A DNA stretch of 64,000 nucleotides from assembly GCF_037975245.1 (NCBI RefSeq), contig NC_092582.1:23775577-23839576 (forward strand), read 5' to 3'. Each line of letters starts with the position of its first letter. Within the stretch, counting starts at the first letter, position 1. A model generated the notes under the pieces. It was not told the origin of the DNA, did no database searches, and was given only the letters and a program-made list of their open reading frames with translations. Source of the stretch: Apostichopus japonicus. Taxonomy: Eukaryota > Echinodermata > Holothuroidea > Aspidochirotida > Stichopodidae. Shown piece after piece: positions 44,601-59,600 of the stretch. A program made the translations under genes and the position numbers.

Positions 44601-47600
44601 TTTAGGCAGCTATTGTGTCATGGCAAGCTCATTACAAACATACAGTACCAAGTTCTGGATTAATCCAGCAAGAATCCGATCATTTAATACCCTTACTAGA
44701 GATTAATTCTGTCGGTTGTATATTGAGTGGATGAGTTAAAACTTTAAATAAAATTCTTTTAGTGAGAGTGAATGGAGAAACAAGAGTATTCCTTCTGCAA
44801 TCCTATCCATAAAATCTACCAGAGGTAGTTGAAACATTACTATCACTGTTCTACACTAACCATTAATGTGATTACCATCACATGGAGGAAATATCAGCTG
44901 ATGAACCATTCATTGTCTTTGTCAGCATAGTATGAAAACTTGCATCAAAATTGGTAAAAACAGGTGGAATACAGAAGGTGATCCCCTAATAGCTTGCTTC
45001 AGGATAATTCAAGTTAACCTAATGAAGAAAAAAGAAAATGATGTCAATGAGATTTAAGTTTTACTGATAGTACAGTAGATATTGAGAATGTCGTCCAGAA
45101 ATACAGTAGATATGTGTATAGTCTCTGGCTAACTACCCTGTATACATGGACATTAACAGGAAGAAATCCAGAGGAAGGAAAGTACACTTCAGTTTCCAAT
45201 AATCAGGTAAGTGTAAAAACAATTAACCAGTAAACCATCAAGCTTGAACCAGATTGATTGAAATGATTTCAACCTCTCTTTCCTATTGAGGACAGAATGT
45301 CTTTTGAATTTCCACTCATCAGGAGATAATTGTATCTAATTTAGTGTGTCAGCTTTGGTGGATGGGTGTTTTATATTAATTTTCTTCATTTAATGGCACC
45401 AGGCCCCTGGAGACTGCATTACTTACATTGACCTAGTTACACCACTCTCTGGGGGGTCTCTTTTCCAGATTTTAGATCACCAAAGGTTTATAGAGCACCC
45501 TGTTCGGCTGGTCAATTGCTATCCAATATGGTCAGTTCTTTCCACAAATTTGGCAGATGAAGACAGTTGTAACCTCAAAATTTTGAGTTAAAAAAGTTTT
45601 GAGATGAAAAAGTCAAATTGTTGACTTATGAGATGAAAAAAAAGGTCAGCATTTTTACTTTTTAAGTCAAAATCTTGAAATAAATAGTCCAAAATATTGA
45701 GATAAAAAAGGCAAAATATTGAAATTTGAGGGACACTTATTTTTTCCCTTTGTCCCTAATAAGCCACCGTACTCCAGTCGGTGAAGTTAGATCAATTTTG
45801 AGACCAATTATATTTTTCAAAACAAACTGTAGTGACTGGCTGAGCAATGTTTAAAAATTAAACAAGCACAAGTGACAATTCTGTATTCACAGCTGTATAT
45901 ACTCAGATGAGTAGGAAGTACAGTATTTCCAATTGTGTTCTCTGTTTATAGTGGCTGGACTTCCAGGGGTACTGCAAAGCTCTCCAAATCTTCAGTATTT
46001 TCACATAGTTTTTGCAATCTGCTAGCAATTTTGAGCACATGAGGACATGTCAGAAATAGAAATACTTAATCTGATTTTACTCTAGGTGTAATATATATAT
46101 CTGAGCCCTAGCCGAGTGCTTCAGAAGAGCTCTGTAACATCTCTAATACCCTCTTCTACTAAGTTTAAAACATGTAAATACATGTTAAAGAGAAAAATGT
46201 AACTTCTATGAAGTATAAATCTAAGCCCTGGTGGGAGTCCCTGGGGACTTCAGCTGAGGCATTTCCCCTTTCAGATATTTCTCTGATAGTAATTTTGCAG
46301 CCCTAGTGGAGCCCATGGGGGTGGGGGGGGGTGGCAAGTGCTCACCACCCTAATGGATCCCAGTGCTTGTATATACAGTATTTGAATGCCCTTTAAATGT
46401 GTTTATTTTAAACAGTATTTAGCATCTCAAATATGCAAGGAAGAAATGTTTTCATGACATGATATTGATAAAGAGTGGCAGGGAAATTTAACTTCCTGAA
46501 CCATGCTTGCTAGCCAGCAGTTTGGTGAATCAAGTCGCAACAAACCAGATGTATATACTTCATTCTTACCGTTCCTATACATTCTGGGGGTCAAGAAGTG
46601 TACAGTAGGATACTGAAAGAAGCTTGATAGGTTCATAGGTCCTGATCTCCTCTATCCAGTACAGTCTCTGCCTTCATATTCACTAGAGGGTTTCTTCCTA
46701 CGGTTGAATTATTACATCATGGAGCCGTTCGAGCCTCAGTGACTTCTAAATCAAAAGTGAAACACTATCATGAAATCAAATTAGTCATTCAGAAATTTCA
46801 GAAGACTACAGAAACAAAAGGATACTCTCAACAAAGAAAAACCAGTAGTAGCAGTTCCACTTTGATCCAATCATTTACAGTATCTTATTAATTTAGTGAT
46901 TATACAGTATTACACTGTTTGGTTTCTGAAGCTTTTTGAAAGTTCTTAGGAACTATAGCATTCAGATAGCAATGTGACACTACAGCAGTCTTTGTGGGTA
47001 ATCTAATTCACATGTTAGCTGTAAAAGACCCCTACACTTTTAGTTAGTAAATTATGTCAAAGTCCATCTATTTGATTGGTGATATTGAAGCTGAAGATAC
47101 GTCAATAGGAAATGAGCATTACCAGCACAAATTCTAGAAATGTTCCCAATAATGGGTTGTAGTATTTGGGGTTACACAAACTACAATAATGCTTGTATAT
47201 ATGGAATATTGAATCTCAATCTCTGGAAAATCTAGCATTTCTTTGACAAAGTGGTTATTCTTACAACTATTCGTAAGAATGGTTTCTGATTACGCATGCG
47301 CAGTTGCTATTTTTATGACAGGAGTACTATATTTACGACCAGGAGTAACAATAATTTCCGGTTAGGGTTAGTGTTAGGATTGGGGTTTAGGGTTAAAGTT
47401 AGGGTTACCCCTACTACATGCGCAGTTGCTTTATTTACTTTACTGCGCTTGAATTCGCCTTTGTCGTAAGAATAGTTTATAAATAATTGTTACGACTAGT
47501 CGTAAGAATAGCCACGGCCTTTCTTTGACCTTTACTCACTGGCAAGTTAGCACTTAAATCCACAATATCCCAGGAGAGGAAACAACTCCAGAGTACTTTA

Positions 47601-50600
47601 AGAGCAGGCTTTTATGACTAATTTTGACTAAAACCTTCAGACAGTTGGATGATTCCGCAAATGTAGAACACTTCTTCAATACAGTAAACTAATATGATCA
47701 GTATTCTGAAGGAAGAAAACCTCCCTTCAACTTGTAACCAACTAGCACTAACAGGCTAGCATCACCATATTACAGCTATTCCTACATTGTGCTGAGCCTA
47801 GGACACGCATTATGCTGGCATTGCGGTAGTATTGAATATTGTAACTAAAACCGTTGGACAAGGTCTAAGTAAGGCTGCACGTAAATACAGTATGACTAGA
47901 GAAGACCTAGGCTAAGCCATAACTTCAACGTTACATATGATGTCCTTGTAGGTACTGTACATAGCCTAACAATATGAAAGGAACACAAGACATACGTGGG
48001 ATTTCTTCTTTGACAATTGCAATATACTCAGTCTGTTTCTTTCAGTAATATGTTCACCATCTGTAATGTGCTGCAATATCTTCACATTTAGTAATCCAGT
48101 ACCGTAGCTTCGGGTAATCACACCAAACAAACAGGGACGTACAACCAGTCAACTGTTCTTCAAACGCTACTTTACACTGTGTCGTTGACTCGTTGGTTTG
48201 TTTAGATTTTGAAAATTGGGAAATTCCCCTCTTTTCCGATAAATGATCAATCTTCCAATTCAAATAATAGCAATTCGTTAGATCTAAAAGTGAGGACTTC
48301 AACAATATGCTGCAAAATGTAAATTCATCATTTACACCTCGACAATTTTCTGGTAATGATGCGTTCATAGAATCCTGTACAGCAGCTTGAAAGTGTTTAC
48401 GTGTTATGGGTCACATAGGTCTTGTGGAAAATACAACAACAAAAAAACTTAGTTATTAAACTGCAACTCACCAAATTACAATTTAGACGGCCTCTTAACT
48501 ATTCACAACAGATCTTTCCAAAAAATAAAAAGGGGTTCGGCACAAAATATATAATGAAAACGCAATATGCAAATAATGAAAACAAATATGATGGTCGTGA
48601 CTTTCCAATGAGCAGTGGCGGAGAAACAGGGGGGTTGGGGGGGTTTAACCCCCCACTTTTTGAAGAGGGGGGTTGGCCCACACAATCAACCCCCCTAGTT
48701 TTAGCCAGTAATGTTCTGTTATAGCCTATGTTATGTGCTCCAAATGGCATAATAAATCAAATTATTGAAGTCATTTCATCCTTTAACCTGGTAGGCTATA
48801 CATCAACAATTAACGACCGACAACCGAGTTAGAATTGACCCACACATTATTTCTAGCCCCTTTCCCCCACCTTGCGCACTGGAACTTGTAGCTCATAGCG
48901 CTAACTTCACCCCACAACAGACATACACAAAATAACGCTTTGTTGCTGTTGAATAGTTTTGGAACTGTATACACTTGCCAACCTCAACGAGGTGAAGGAA
49001 GGAAAAGAAAAGAAGAAAGAGAGAAAAGGAGAAAAGGATGGAGTAGAAAATACGGCAAGAAAACGGGAAGAGAAAGAGGAACAGTGACAAAATTATTCGA
49101 ATTTGTAAAGCAAACAGCAGATATCACATCATATCAGTGAGCATGAAAATGGCGTTCCACGATAAACAGCCTCCAAACCATGGGTGCAGATCCTGGTGAA
49201 GACAGCGGGACGCGTCCCCACCAACTTTTTCAGTAGTGGGGACATGATATACCGTGTCCCCACCAATTTGTCGTTGCTTATGATCCTAACTTTCTAAACT
49301 TTATCGTTTCTTCCAATTAAATAGTACCATCCGCTTTTTACATTATTTTTACAAATAATATTGTTAAATGCAAACACTCTATATCCTTGAGGGTTTAATT
49401 ATACTAATTAATTATTACTTTTAAGTTTAACCGGGTTGATTGGGTACAGTATATATAATACATTTTCTGTTACTATGAATTTCAGAGGGTGTGAACAGTT
49501 AGCTGACACATATAGATTTACAAACACGAGAGATAAATCAGTTAATTACAAGTTTAATGAGAGGATGGCGCACTTTTAAAAATAACGTTAGAGCTACGGC
49601 TCTGGCGAACTTCTGCTATTGAGTGTTGCAGCAGCGTAAAAGAAGTGGCGCGCTATCAATATAAACAAGTATATATCATGTAGCCATAAGTCTGTTGGCT
49701 TGGAACTGACGTACGGTGTTTATTATTAAGTGGGCAAAATTAAGACAAAATCAGCTGTGAGTAGAACACCACTATCTAGTTGCTGCTGGAAAGACATGGA
49801 CGAAAGATTTATTTTTAATAACTATGTATTGCATTTTATTATTATTAGACTTAAATTGGAAAACTGTTTTATAGAGACTCAAAGCTCTAGGCCCATACAG
49901 TATTTAACAAAACTATATTTCACATTAAGTGTTGCTGTCATGTATATTGGCAGGAGTTAGATCATTCTACTAAAAATCAGTTATTAACTAACATTATTTC
50001 AGTTAGCCTGCTCGGCAAAAAAAAGCTGCAGGTTTTTCATACAAGTGGTTCAAATGTCCGACCTCGTAGATTTAGTAAGTTAGGTGATTTTTCAATAATA
50101 ATTGTGGAATGTTATAGATTGACTTGTATTAATGCCTATAAGGCTATGTTATGTACGAGTAAAATCGAGTTGAACCATTTCCTGTGATTGAAGGGTTAAC
50201 AAAGTTTCTACAGTTTGTCTATGGATACTTTTTGTTAGCTAGAATGAAGTAATTGTTTTCGAAGTTAAGGATAGGCATCAGCTCACCTAGAATGTTAATC
50301 GCTGGTTTTATTCTTCGTTCAACTTAAGATCCTTCAAGAAAACTCAGTGTCTCGATTGCATTTTATTCAATTCCTTTATATTTATGATATGCTTTAACTT
50401 GGATATTTTTGATATCAGTTAACAACAAGGCTAAGATTTTTATTTTTTATGAGTTAGATTTGCTAAGCATGTCCTCTTGCTAAAAGTAGTAATTCTAGCT
50501 TTTCGCAGGTGATGTTTGAGATTTCTAAAATAGCCTAACTGTATTACTAGTCTAGCCTATAGCCTACCTAAGTTTGGTATGGTCTTTGTACACATCCTAG

Positions 50601-53600
50601 ACTATGCCTCTATACCATACCGTCAAATTATCTCTCTGTTCAATAATTACTGTATTAACTATTAACAGTGGTTCCTCTCCATTAAACAATCCATCTTAAT
50701 AACCACTCAAGGAACAAGTCAATGGTAACAAACAACATCCACGAATATAATACGTACTCTGCAACTCCACTACACTAAACCATTCAGTGATAGATACTAT
50801 AGATGTGAACAGGTAGAGGTATTCAATAGCATGAGTCACCGATATTCATATACAGGTGTTTCCCAGCTGTTCGCGGGTGATGTTTGAAATTTGTAACAGA
50901 CATTTTGGCGCCAATAGAAATAAATGTACGAGATACGTAACGTTGTACATACCCGTGAAAACAGGCAGTTTGATACCCGACGTCGATTGGGTATGTAATA
51001 AGGAAGGGGTCGAGGAAGTAAATAATACAACACAACCTATATCAAGTAGATCAAGCTATCTTTGACATTTCTCCCTAAGCGGTAGGGTGTTAGTTCCCGT
51101 GCAACCCCCCCCCCCCACCACCGGTTAAAATGTGGGCAAAGAGCATTGATGTAGGCCTACACATTCACCCACCCTATTATCTGCTAGTGGATGCATAAAC
51201 AAACAATAAACACACAAGTTTGAATACCGTCTGTTTCAAATGATTTAAGGAGTACATGTTTAATGAATATTAAAACCTACATGGAATAACATAAATTGAA
51301 CATCTTTGTTCAGTCATACACATCTTGCAGACACATCGTGCAGACAAAATCTTGAAGAAAATGAAAGACTTGATCCTCATCATGAAATTATTGGAATAAA
51401 TGTAACTACACAACTGTTTTTCAACCCCGCCCCCCCCCCAACCACCTCTGTAATGAATTCCATTGTGCTGGCTTATTCAGCTGAATCTTTGCACCAGCAA
51501 AGAGAGTGTCAGGCAATCAAACGATGTTTGTCTTTTCACGTACCTTAAGCTTGTAATTGCTCAAATCAAAATACTATGTCGACATTTCACCATAATGTTA
51601 ACAGTCAATTCATGTAGCCCCCCTTTTTTCCCCTCCATTTTTACTATAGTACCATCCTCATCAGAAAAGTATAATTTGTGAGATAAAATAGTTGAAATTT
51701 GTATAAGAAAGAAATCTTGATTTCGAGAAATGCAATTGCAATTTCGAGAAAAACGTACAAGTTTCAGATAAAACGCTAATATTTTTAGATGATAAGTCGA
51801 CATTTCAAGTTTAAGTTTAAACCAAAAGAAATCGACATGTTACATGGAGGGAACTAAAGAGGTCGAAATAAATCGAAGAGGTTTAATTTTTAGAAAAACT
51901 AGTTTAATGTTGAGAATTACGGTAAATTACAGATGGCAATTTTAGGGAGCTGTATCGGTAAGTTTGCGTCTCCAATCCTGAAAACTGATCAACTCTCCTT
52001 TATGGTTTAGTACCCAGTAACGTGGGTTCACATTCCAAATTCTCCCGACAAATTTAGGAAGGGAATGAACCTTTATGGTCAGACTATAGGTGGATTCGAA
52101 AGTTTTGATGTCGTTGAATGCAATTCTATGTAGGGGGTTGTAAGGGTCCTCCGACTGAGACAACTCTGAGGCGTATAGTGAAACTATAATTGTTGTCCAA
52201 ACTTAAGGTTGTGCTAAAGAATACTAGTGTAAAGTTTGAGAACTGAACTGACCGATGTTAAAATCACTATTGTATAATTGCATGGAAAATCACAAAATAC
52301 AGTCATGCCCGTCCAGTTATTCGGTAAACAGCCGTTGGGTGGACATGTTGCCCAACCAGTTATTATTCTTATATACAATAATGCCTGACAAAGAAGTACA
52401 CTTTAATAGCATGTTACCTTCATGTAGCCATGTACCACATTTTAATAGCAGATGTATAGGTTATCTACTACTTGAAATCGGTTCGCAGGACTAGGAGAAT
52501 GGGACCCCTTCTCGACCCCCGGTTTTAATATAGGATTTCAAGGGGGGGGGGGAGCAAATCCCAACTGACTTAGGTAGGGCCTACACTATAATGGAAAGGC
52601 CAGAGTGGAATGAAGAAGTTTAAAAATGGAGGAGGTGTGGTCGTTGGCTTGTTGAAGGCAAATCTCAGTAGCCCCGTCCCCTGAATTTATTTTAAAAATT
52701 GATGTTAAATGGTGCACTCCATGACATAATTATAGACTACCAATTGGCTCCATACACAATGCAGTTTTGCCTATGAATACTGTTTTTGTAAAGTCGTGAG
52801 GGGGGGCGGGGAGGGTGTACACCCGTAGCAGTGGCCTTCTTCTAAGCTGAATGTAACATTGCCCCCCCCCCCCCCCCGATATCTATCCAAGTGTATAATT
52901 TGGAAATTTTCTGATTAATGTTGAAATACAAAATACTTTCATCTCGTCATTTCAAAAGGTTTAAGAAATGATAAAATATTGACTTCTTTCCAAGCTTGTA
53001 GTAAAACAAATATCCTGAAAAAAAAGTCATTTGTAGTTGTAAGGCTTAGTTTGATAGTTCCAGGTAACGGTAAGCCGGGTCTTACACTAATAACATTGAA
53101 CCGAGCGTGAACAGGAAAGTCTTAATAAATAATCTTCAAAAGCGGATATTTGATAATAAGTTCCTTTTTATTAACTCTGAATATAACTATAACTTAGTAT
53201 AATTAAAATGCACAGGCATAAATGCTGATCATAAATATAAACTACGGAGCCTTCTGTTATACGTCTGTACGCTTCGGGAGATAAACTTAAACTCCCCGAT
53301 ACGTCTTTAGGAGACACTTAAACCCCGATTCTAAAATAACAATTTACAACGCGATGCATGTCACAACTTCCGTGGGATAAAACAAAATGGCACCCTCTAG
53401 CGCCCCCTCTGTTGCGACCCCGGGTTTTCCCTTGGCCTTCAAAGCCGATAAAATACAATATTAGATAGATTCAGGGAAATAAACTCAAGGGACCAAAAGG
53501 CTACTGAGAGGTTTCTGAAAGTTAACAAAAACGATATATTAACAATGATACGATCTCTACTGATTTGTACAAGGATTCTTGGTACTAGAAATTTGGAATC

Positions 53601-56600
53601 TCACAGACAGATTTTACAACATTATACGGCCGTTAAATTCTTAAAAGATTACTTAACTTATCTTACGCGGCGCGTGCCGGCTCTCGGTTCCTTTCGTAGC
53701 TGTGCTGACCTCCTTGCGTCACCAACAACGATGTCGGGAGTATCCCTCGTAGGCTGGTATCCCGTGACTTGGTCAGGAGCAAAACCGTACCCCGCTGGTC
53801 CAATTTGACTCAACGTTTGTATCCCAAGCATGGCTTCCTCCTGGGTGAACTCCGAAGACTCTGCCGAAGTCACGCCTGTCCCGGTTGAACGACGCACCAA
53901 TCTGATAAACAAACAGTCCACCGATTCCTCCGTCCGTCCCCTCGATAATTAATCCTTTATCTCAGATGAATTTCTTCTCACAATTCTCCTCCGTAGGTTT
54001 ATTGAGAAAACATGTTAATTCTGACTCGACTGGATAATTAGATCGAAAAGCCCCAAAGTTACCGAAAATATCTCTTCTTATATAGCCGGGGTTTAATCTC
54101 CAGAAAGTTCTTTTCCAGGAATTCTGACGGAATAACATCAAGAAACATCCATGTCTCGAAGATACGACCGATAGTTCAACGTTCATTGATCGACGATATC
54201 CGGTCACCTGCTAAAAATAACTTCTCGTCACTTGAATACCGGCTCCACGTATGTTCTGGAAATTTGTAATCGCTAATATCGAATAGCGACATCATTCCTC
54301 GTCGCTTCCAGAAAGAACGAACACAGTCACGTCTGCTCCGAAAGGATTGCAAAATGTTCTAATATTAGACACGGATATCAGTCACGACGAGTGACCTACT
54401 TATCACTCAGACCAGCGTATACTGAATACACGTATAATGAATACAGCCGTTCGTGACAATGCACAGGGCACACGCTCTGCCCTTCAACCTGATTGGTCCA
54501 AACTTATAGCTAACCCCTCAACCAACGCTTCATTGGTTGAGTGCCAACCTGATATGCAGATGAGCACATGCAAATGGGCACTCAACCAATTTGAACCAGT
54601 TTGGCTGTCTTCCAACCCCACAAACCGAATCATTTAAAACAAAACATCTGCATACGCTTCTAATAGCGCGTGATTCATAGCCCGCCACACCACAGAGCAA
54701 ACCGCCAAAACGCGAGCCATGTGTGACGTCATAATAACCATAAGAAAAAAATATGTTAACACAAACTACAATACGCTTCACAAAGTGACGCAATACTATC
54801 ACGATAGATTTCGCTAGTCGATAGTACGCGTTTTAATTGGAACTTACACTCGCCTCTTATCTTTGCTTTACTCATTGGCAGTGGCGGAGATTTCTTGTCA
54901 GAAGTGGGGGGGGGGGGGGGGTTGCAGGCCATTGATGAAATAAAGAGTCATAACTGCTGGCTCACTATCTAAGTGGAGCGCCACCATAAGTTGGCGCGAA
55001 GTGCACAAGAATCTTTTGGCAAATATTGCCTCTCAGATTGCAGTAAATGGCACTGCCCAGGCCTTGAAAAGCTGCATTTAACCAGGGGCGTATGCAGGAT
55101 TTTTTAACCCGGGGGCGCGCATAATTTCTGGTTTTGGTACCCCCAGATCACCGGAAATGGCACTTCTCGGGCTTGAAACTGACCAACCATATGTACACTT
55201 TTGCCTGAGAACCAAGTATTTCCCAAATACTTTTTTCTCATCTATAACCTTTTTGAAGAATGTCACCAGTCACACATCATGTTCGACTTCATCACATATC
55301 CTGTGGATCATTGCTTTTGTAGGTGATTCTTCATCGCGGCCCACAGTATCCGTCAGCCCCACTGTTCAGAATTTGAAAATTCACAATTCTCGTGAATAAA
55401 TTCACTTCAAAACATACCCATAATGTTGCACAAAATATCATCTATGGACAACCGATATAGAAAAACCTCCTTCAAACCCTAACAGACGGGTCAAAATTGC
55501 ACGAGTATGATGAAGTATGATGAATGTTGGTTAGGGAATTTTCGAAAATTCAGACGGCAATTAAAAAATTTCGTTGAAGGAAATAAAAATATACCAGATA
55601 TTTCCAAAACCGAACACTACACACATCGACAGTTTTGAGCATGGGCGCAGATCAGTCTTGGATAATGGAGGGGACGCGTGTGTGCTCTCTGATACTATCT
55701 AAGCGCGATTTTTTGGGGCAAATATACCTCCCAGATCGCCGGAAATAACACTTCCCAGACCTAATGATGCTCCTAAACCTCCTTAAGTTTTAGATCTCAT
55801 GGCTTAGAAATTTAGTTTGGAGAAATACATGGGCGTCTGCAGAAAGAAAATCAGGGGACAAATAATCCAAGTAGACTTTTGTATATACGATGGGTCTGGG
55901 GTCCTCTCCCAGAAAACAAATATAGACTGCCGCAAATGCGATTTCCGTCCTATATTTAACAACTGTGGATAAAATACAATAAAATGAGAACTGCTGCATG
56001 TCATTTGCCTAATGCTGGATCAAACTGCGCCAAAGTTCAATACAGGGGAACTTGAAATGCAGCTATTGGTCTAGGAATATCTACAAACACAAAGAAAGAA
56101 AAATGTTACATTTCGAAAAAAAATCCACTAGAAGTTTTGTTACACTCAAACCGTAACTTAGGAATCAATTTGATAACTAAACACAGATAGTCATCATCTT
56201 TTAAACAGATGGTATTAATTGGAAATAATTAAAATCCAAGCAGAATAGTATGATTTGGATCAAAATGAAATAATTCGTATATTAAAATTTGATTTTAAGC
56301 CTCATTTACCTTCTTTCTTGAAACCTGAATTTGATCTACATGTGCTTCTCTAAATTGCATTTTAATTATAAGAAACAACCTATTGATTTAAATATAATTC
56401 TTTCAAATGTCCTTAAACTTTATAAAAACCTTGTATAAGTTGAAGTAGAAGTTTCCTTTTCATGAATCCTATTACACTATGTTAATATTTACATTTAAAT
56501 TACATTCCTTCTGAAATTTCTAAATTAAAACCCAAATAAATTGGATCAATATTTTTCTATAAAAGATAGAATAATCTCAACTCTTGATTACCCATTTTTT

Positions 56601-59600
56601 TTATAAAAATTCTTCAACCGTCATTGATATTTGTTCCCTATTAACTAACAAATTAAAATATGTAGCCTCACATTCTTATTTTATTAAACGTTACTAGCTA
56701 TAAAACCTTAAATTAATCAATTAATTGTAAAACAAAATAAAAACCCTTTAATCCTACAATTACCACTTTGTTTTCCTCTAATCTAATCTAATTATTCCTG
56801 TTAATATTTGTCTCCCCTTAAAATCAATCCCTTATTTCCTTTCCATTAACATATTCCTTTGAACAAATTAACACGACATAAATGTCGTAGTTTATCGCTT
56901 CACTTTCCTTTATTTTTATTTCGTTATTTTTTATTATTAATAATTTCATAATAACTATTCTAATCCTAACCAAATCCAATCTATTTATCTCTATCTACTC
57001 TATTATCAGTAACTCTATTCTTTCATTCTAGATTCCTATCTCCTGTGTGGTTCTAAACTACTGCTATCCTAGAGTTGATGAGTCTGGTCTGAACCTTATC
57101 CTTGAGTCTGGTCTCTCTCTCTCTATCCTGAGTTCTCTCCAGAAGCTGCAGATCTGTGACTACCGCAGGAGACTAACTAATGAAGAGTGGGCGGCCATCT
57201 TGTCTTACTCCTCACAGTGTACAAGCTTGAAGGAGCTGAAGTAAGTATTCCCGTGTAGATGTTAGAATCATCATAACAGTTAAACAGGGAATTAATTTAA
57301 TTAATAAAAGTTATCAATATTAAACTAACAATAGAGAATGTAAAGTCTGCTGTATTTTAATGTATAGGATTGGATTTTACTAGTTTAGTTGAATTTATTT
57401 TAATAATTAGGTCATCGTGAAATGAATTCTGTAGTATGTTATGATAAATAAAACAAAATACAATGGATTTAATAGGAAATATTTTAAGAGAGTGTGGGTA
57501 AGAGAGGGTTGTAGGATGGGTGGGGGTTGATTAAAATGTTCTTTGTTTAGTTTATTGTTAACATTTAACTAAGAATTAGGTTTAAGAATGACAGGAATGT
57601 TTATTAGGATAAAATAAGAGATATATAGACAAGGTCGTTTAAATTTAATAATTCTAATGAGTTTTAAAATAGGATTTTTGAGTTTATAAATAATAAATGT
57701 GACTTCTCAAGCTGAAACCTCCAAAATGTTTGTTTTTCAATTATGTTCAATCTATTTAAGATTTTTTAAGATCGTTATTAATATAAAAGAAGTAAAATGA
57801 TGGCAATAAAATAGCAAAAACCTATAAATCTATACTTAAAAACCCATAATACTCTACTCTCTAGTAAAACTGAAATTCATACTAAACAAGCAACCAATAA
57901 AACAGTTTTAGTTGTCGCAGTTTAAAAAATAATTAATCAAAATAAGTTAATAACTAAAAGTTATCACAAAGGGAAATAAATAATTGTAATGAAGTTAATT
58001 CTAAAGTTAAAATTGTATTTTTTACTACCATAAAATCATTAAAGGCAATGGGCTATGTATCTAACAAATTGCAGAGGTTAAGATTTAATCCATTTAAAAC
58101 TACATCAATTTCTTATTTATAGTTTGAAATAAAATACGACACTAAATAAGCTAAATAAAAATTTATTCTCATCATTTTATCATAATTTTAAACAATAATT
58201 AAAAAAGTCATCGTGAGCTTCAGCTTTTTATAATTCATAACTTAAACAAAAACTGCTAAATATTTTAACATTCCTCGTTTAAATGTAACGAGATACTTGA
58301 TTCGATCATGACGTCCCTGCTTTGCCCTTTACAATTTAGTGTAATTGAATCCTTCCCTCACCCCAACCCTCACAATTATAACCCATTCGAACACCGGTTT
58401 CACTCATACATTCCCGGCACCTCTTATTTACCAATCCATCGTTACACTACCTGCCCCCTTCAGCTAACCGTGATTACACTCCTTGTTCTTCGCAGTTTCC
58501 CTTTTCAATTCATTTTTACCCTCCTTCCACCCTAACCCTATCGTCACTCTCTTTGTTCCTGTCACCGAGTAGTTTGTTTTTATTATCTCCAGCTCCATTA
58601 GCAGTTACTTTTAACTGTTTGTTTCTTCATGTTCATTGCTCCCTTTACATACGCCTACTAAGTGTATATTGTAGTTTTATAGACGTAAACGTTAAAAGGG
58701 AAAAATACTATTCAGTTATACATAAAATCAAATATCATATAAATGAAAATTATTCAGCATGTTATATTCTCAATGCCATTCCAGGAGTAACTGTAACCAC
58801 GGAAAAAGTATCACTGAAAAGTATATTATACATCGACAGTAATGCTTAGTCGAGTTATTAAAAAAAAAGTTGTAATACAGATCTATGGTTATTCACTTTC
58901 TATTTTATTAATGCTCTATCCCAATCCCCGTATTTATTATCCTCATCAGTAAGTTTAGTCTGCCCTCCTCCACCCTTCAGATACCCTATACATGTTCCCG
59001 CCACTGGCCCTCCCCTTCGCCTCCCCCCTCCACCTCAGAGAGACATATCTGTATGTTTTTAGAGAGCCCATCCAATCCATTCCATGTTTCTACCCGATAA
59101 CATCATTACCGTTTTAGTACACACAGTAGGCTTATTCTACTTCTACGATAGTTTTCTGTACAAATATATACAGCGCTTACATTATACAGACGATTGATTC
59201 ACACAAATGATGTTCTAAAGCAAGTCAATAGTAAGAATGACACACCTGGAACTCCCGTAAATATCTCATTAGCATAATAATAGATGACACAACCAGTTTA
59301 ACGTAATGAATAGAAATAGGTAGACGCGTATGGCGGGCCATCAGTCTCAAATCATGGGAGATCGACTTATACCGATTTAAATCGACATATACCAGTTTCC
59401 TTCGACATATACCAGTTTCCTTCGACTTATACCAGTTTCATTCTACATATCATCGATTTATTTTACTTATCATCGATTTAAATCGATGATAAGTAAAATA
59501 AATCGATGATATGTAGAATAAATCGATGATATGTCGATTTAAATTGACATATACCAGTTTCATTCTACATATCATCGATTTAAATCGACATATACCAGTT

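Noticed and set aside
47361-47406. Chromosome-end or fusion telomere
   Set aside because: Degenerate, short, and enclosed in a MITE with a target duplication.
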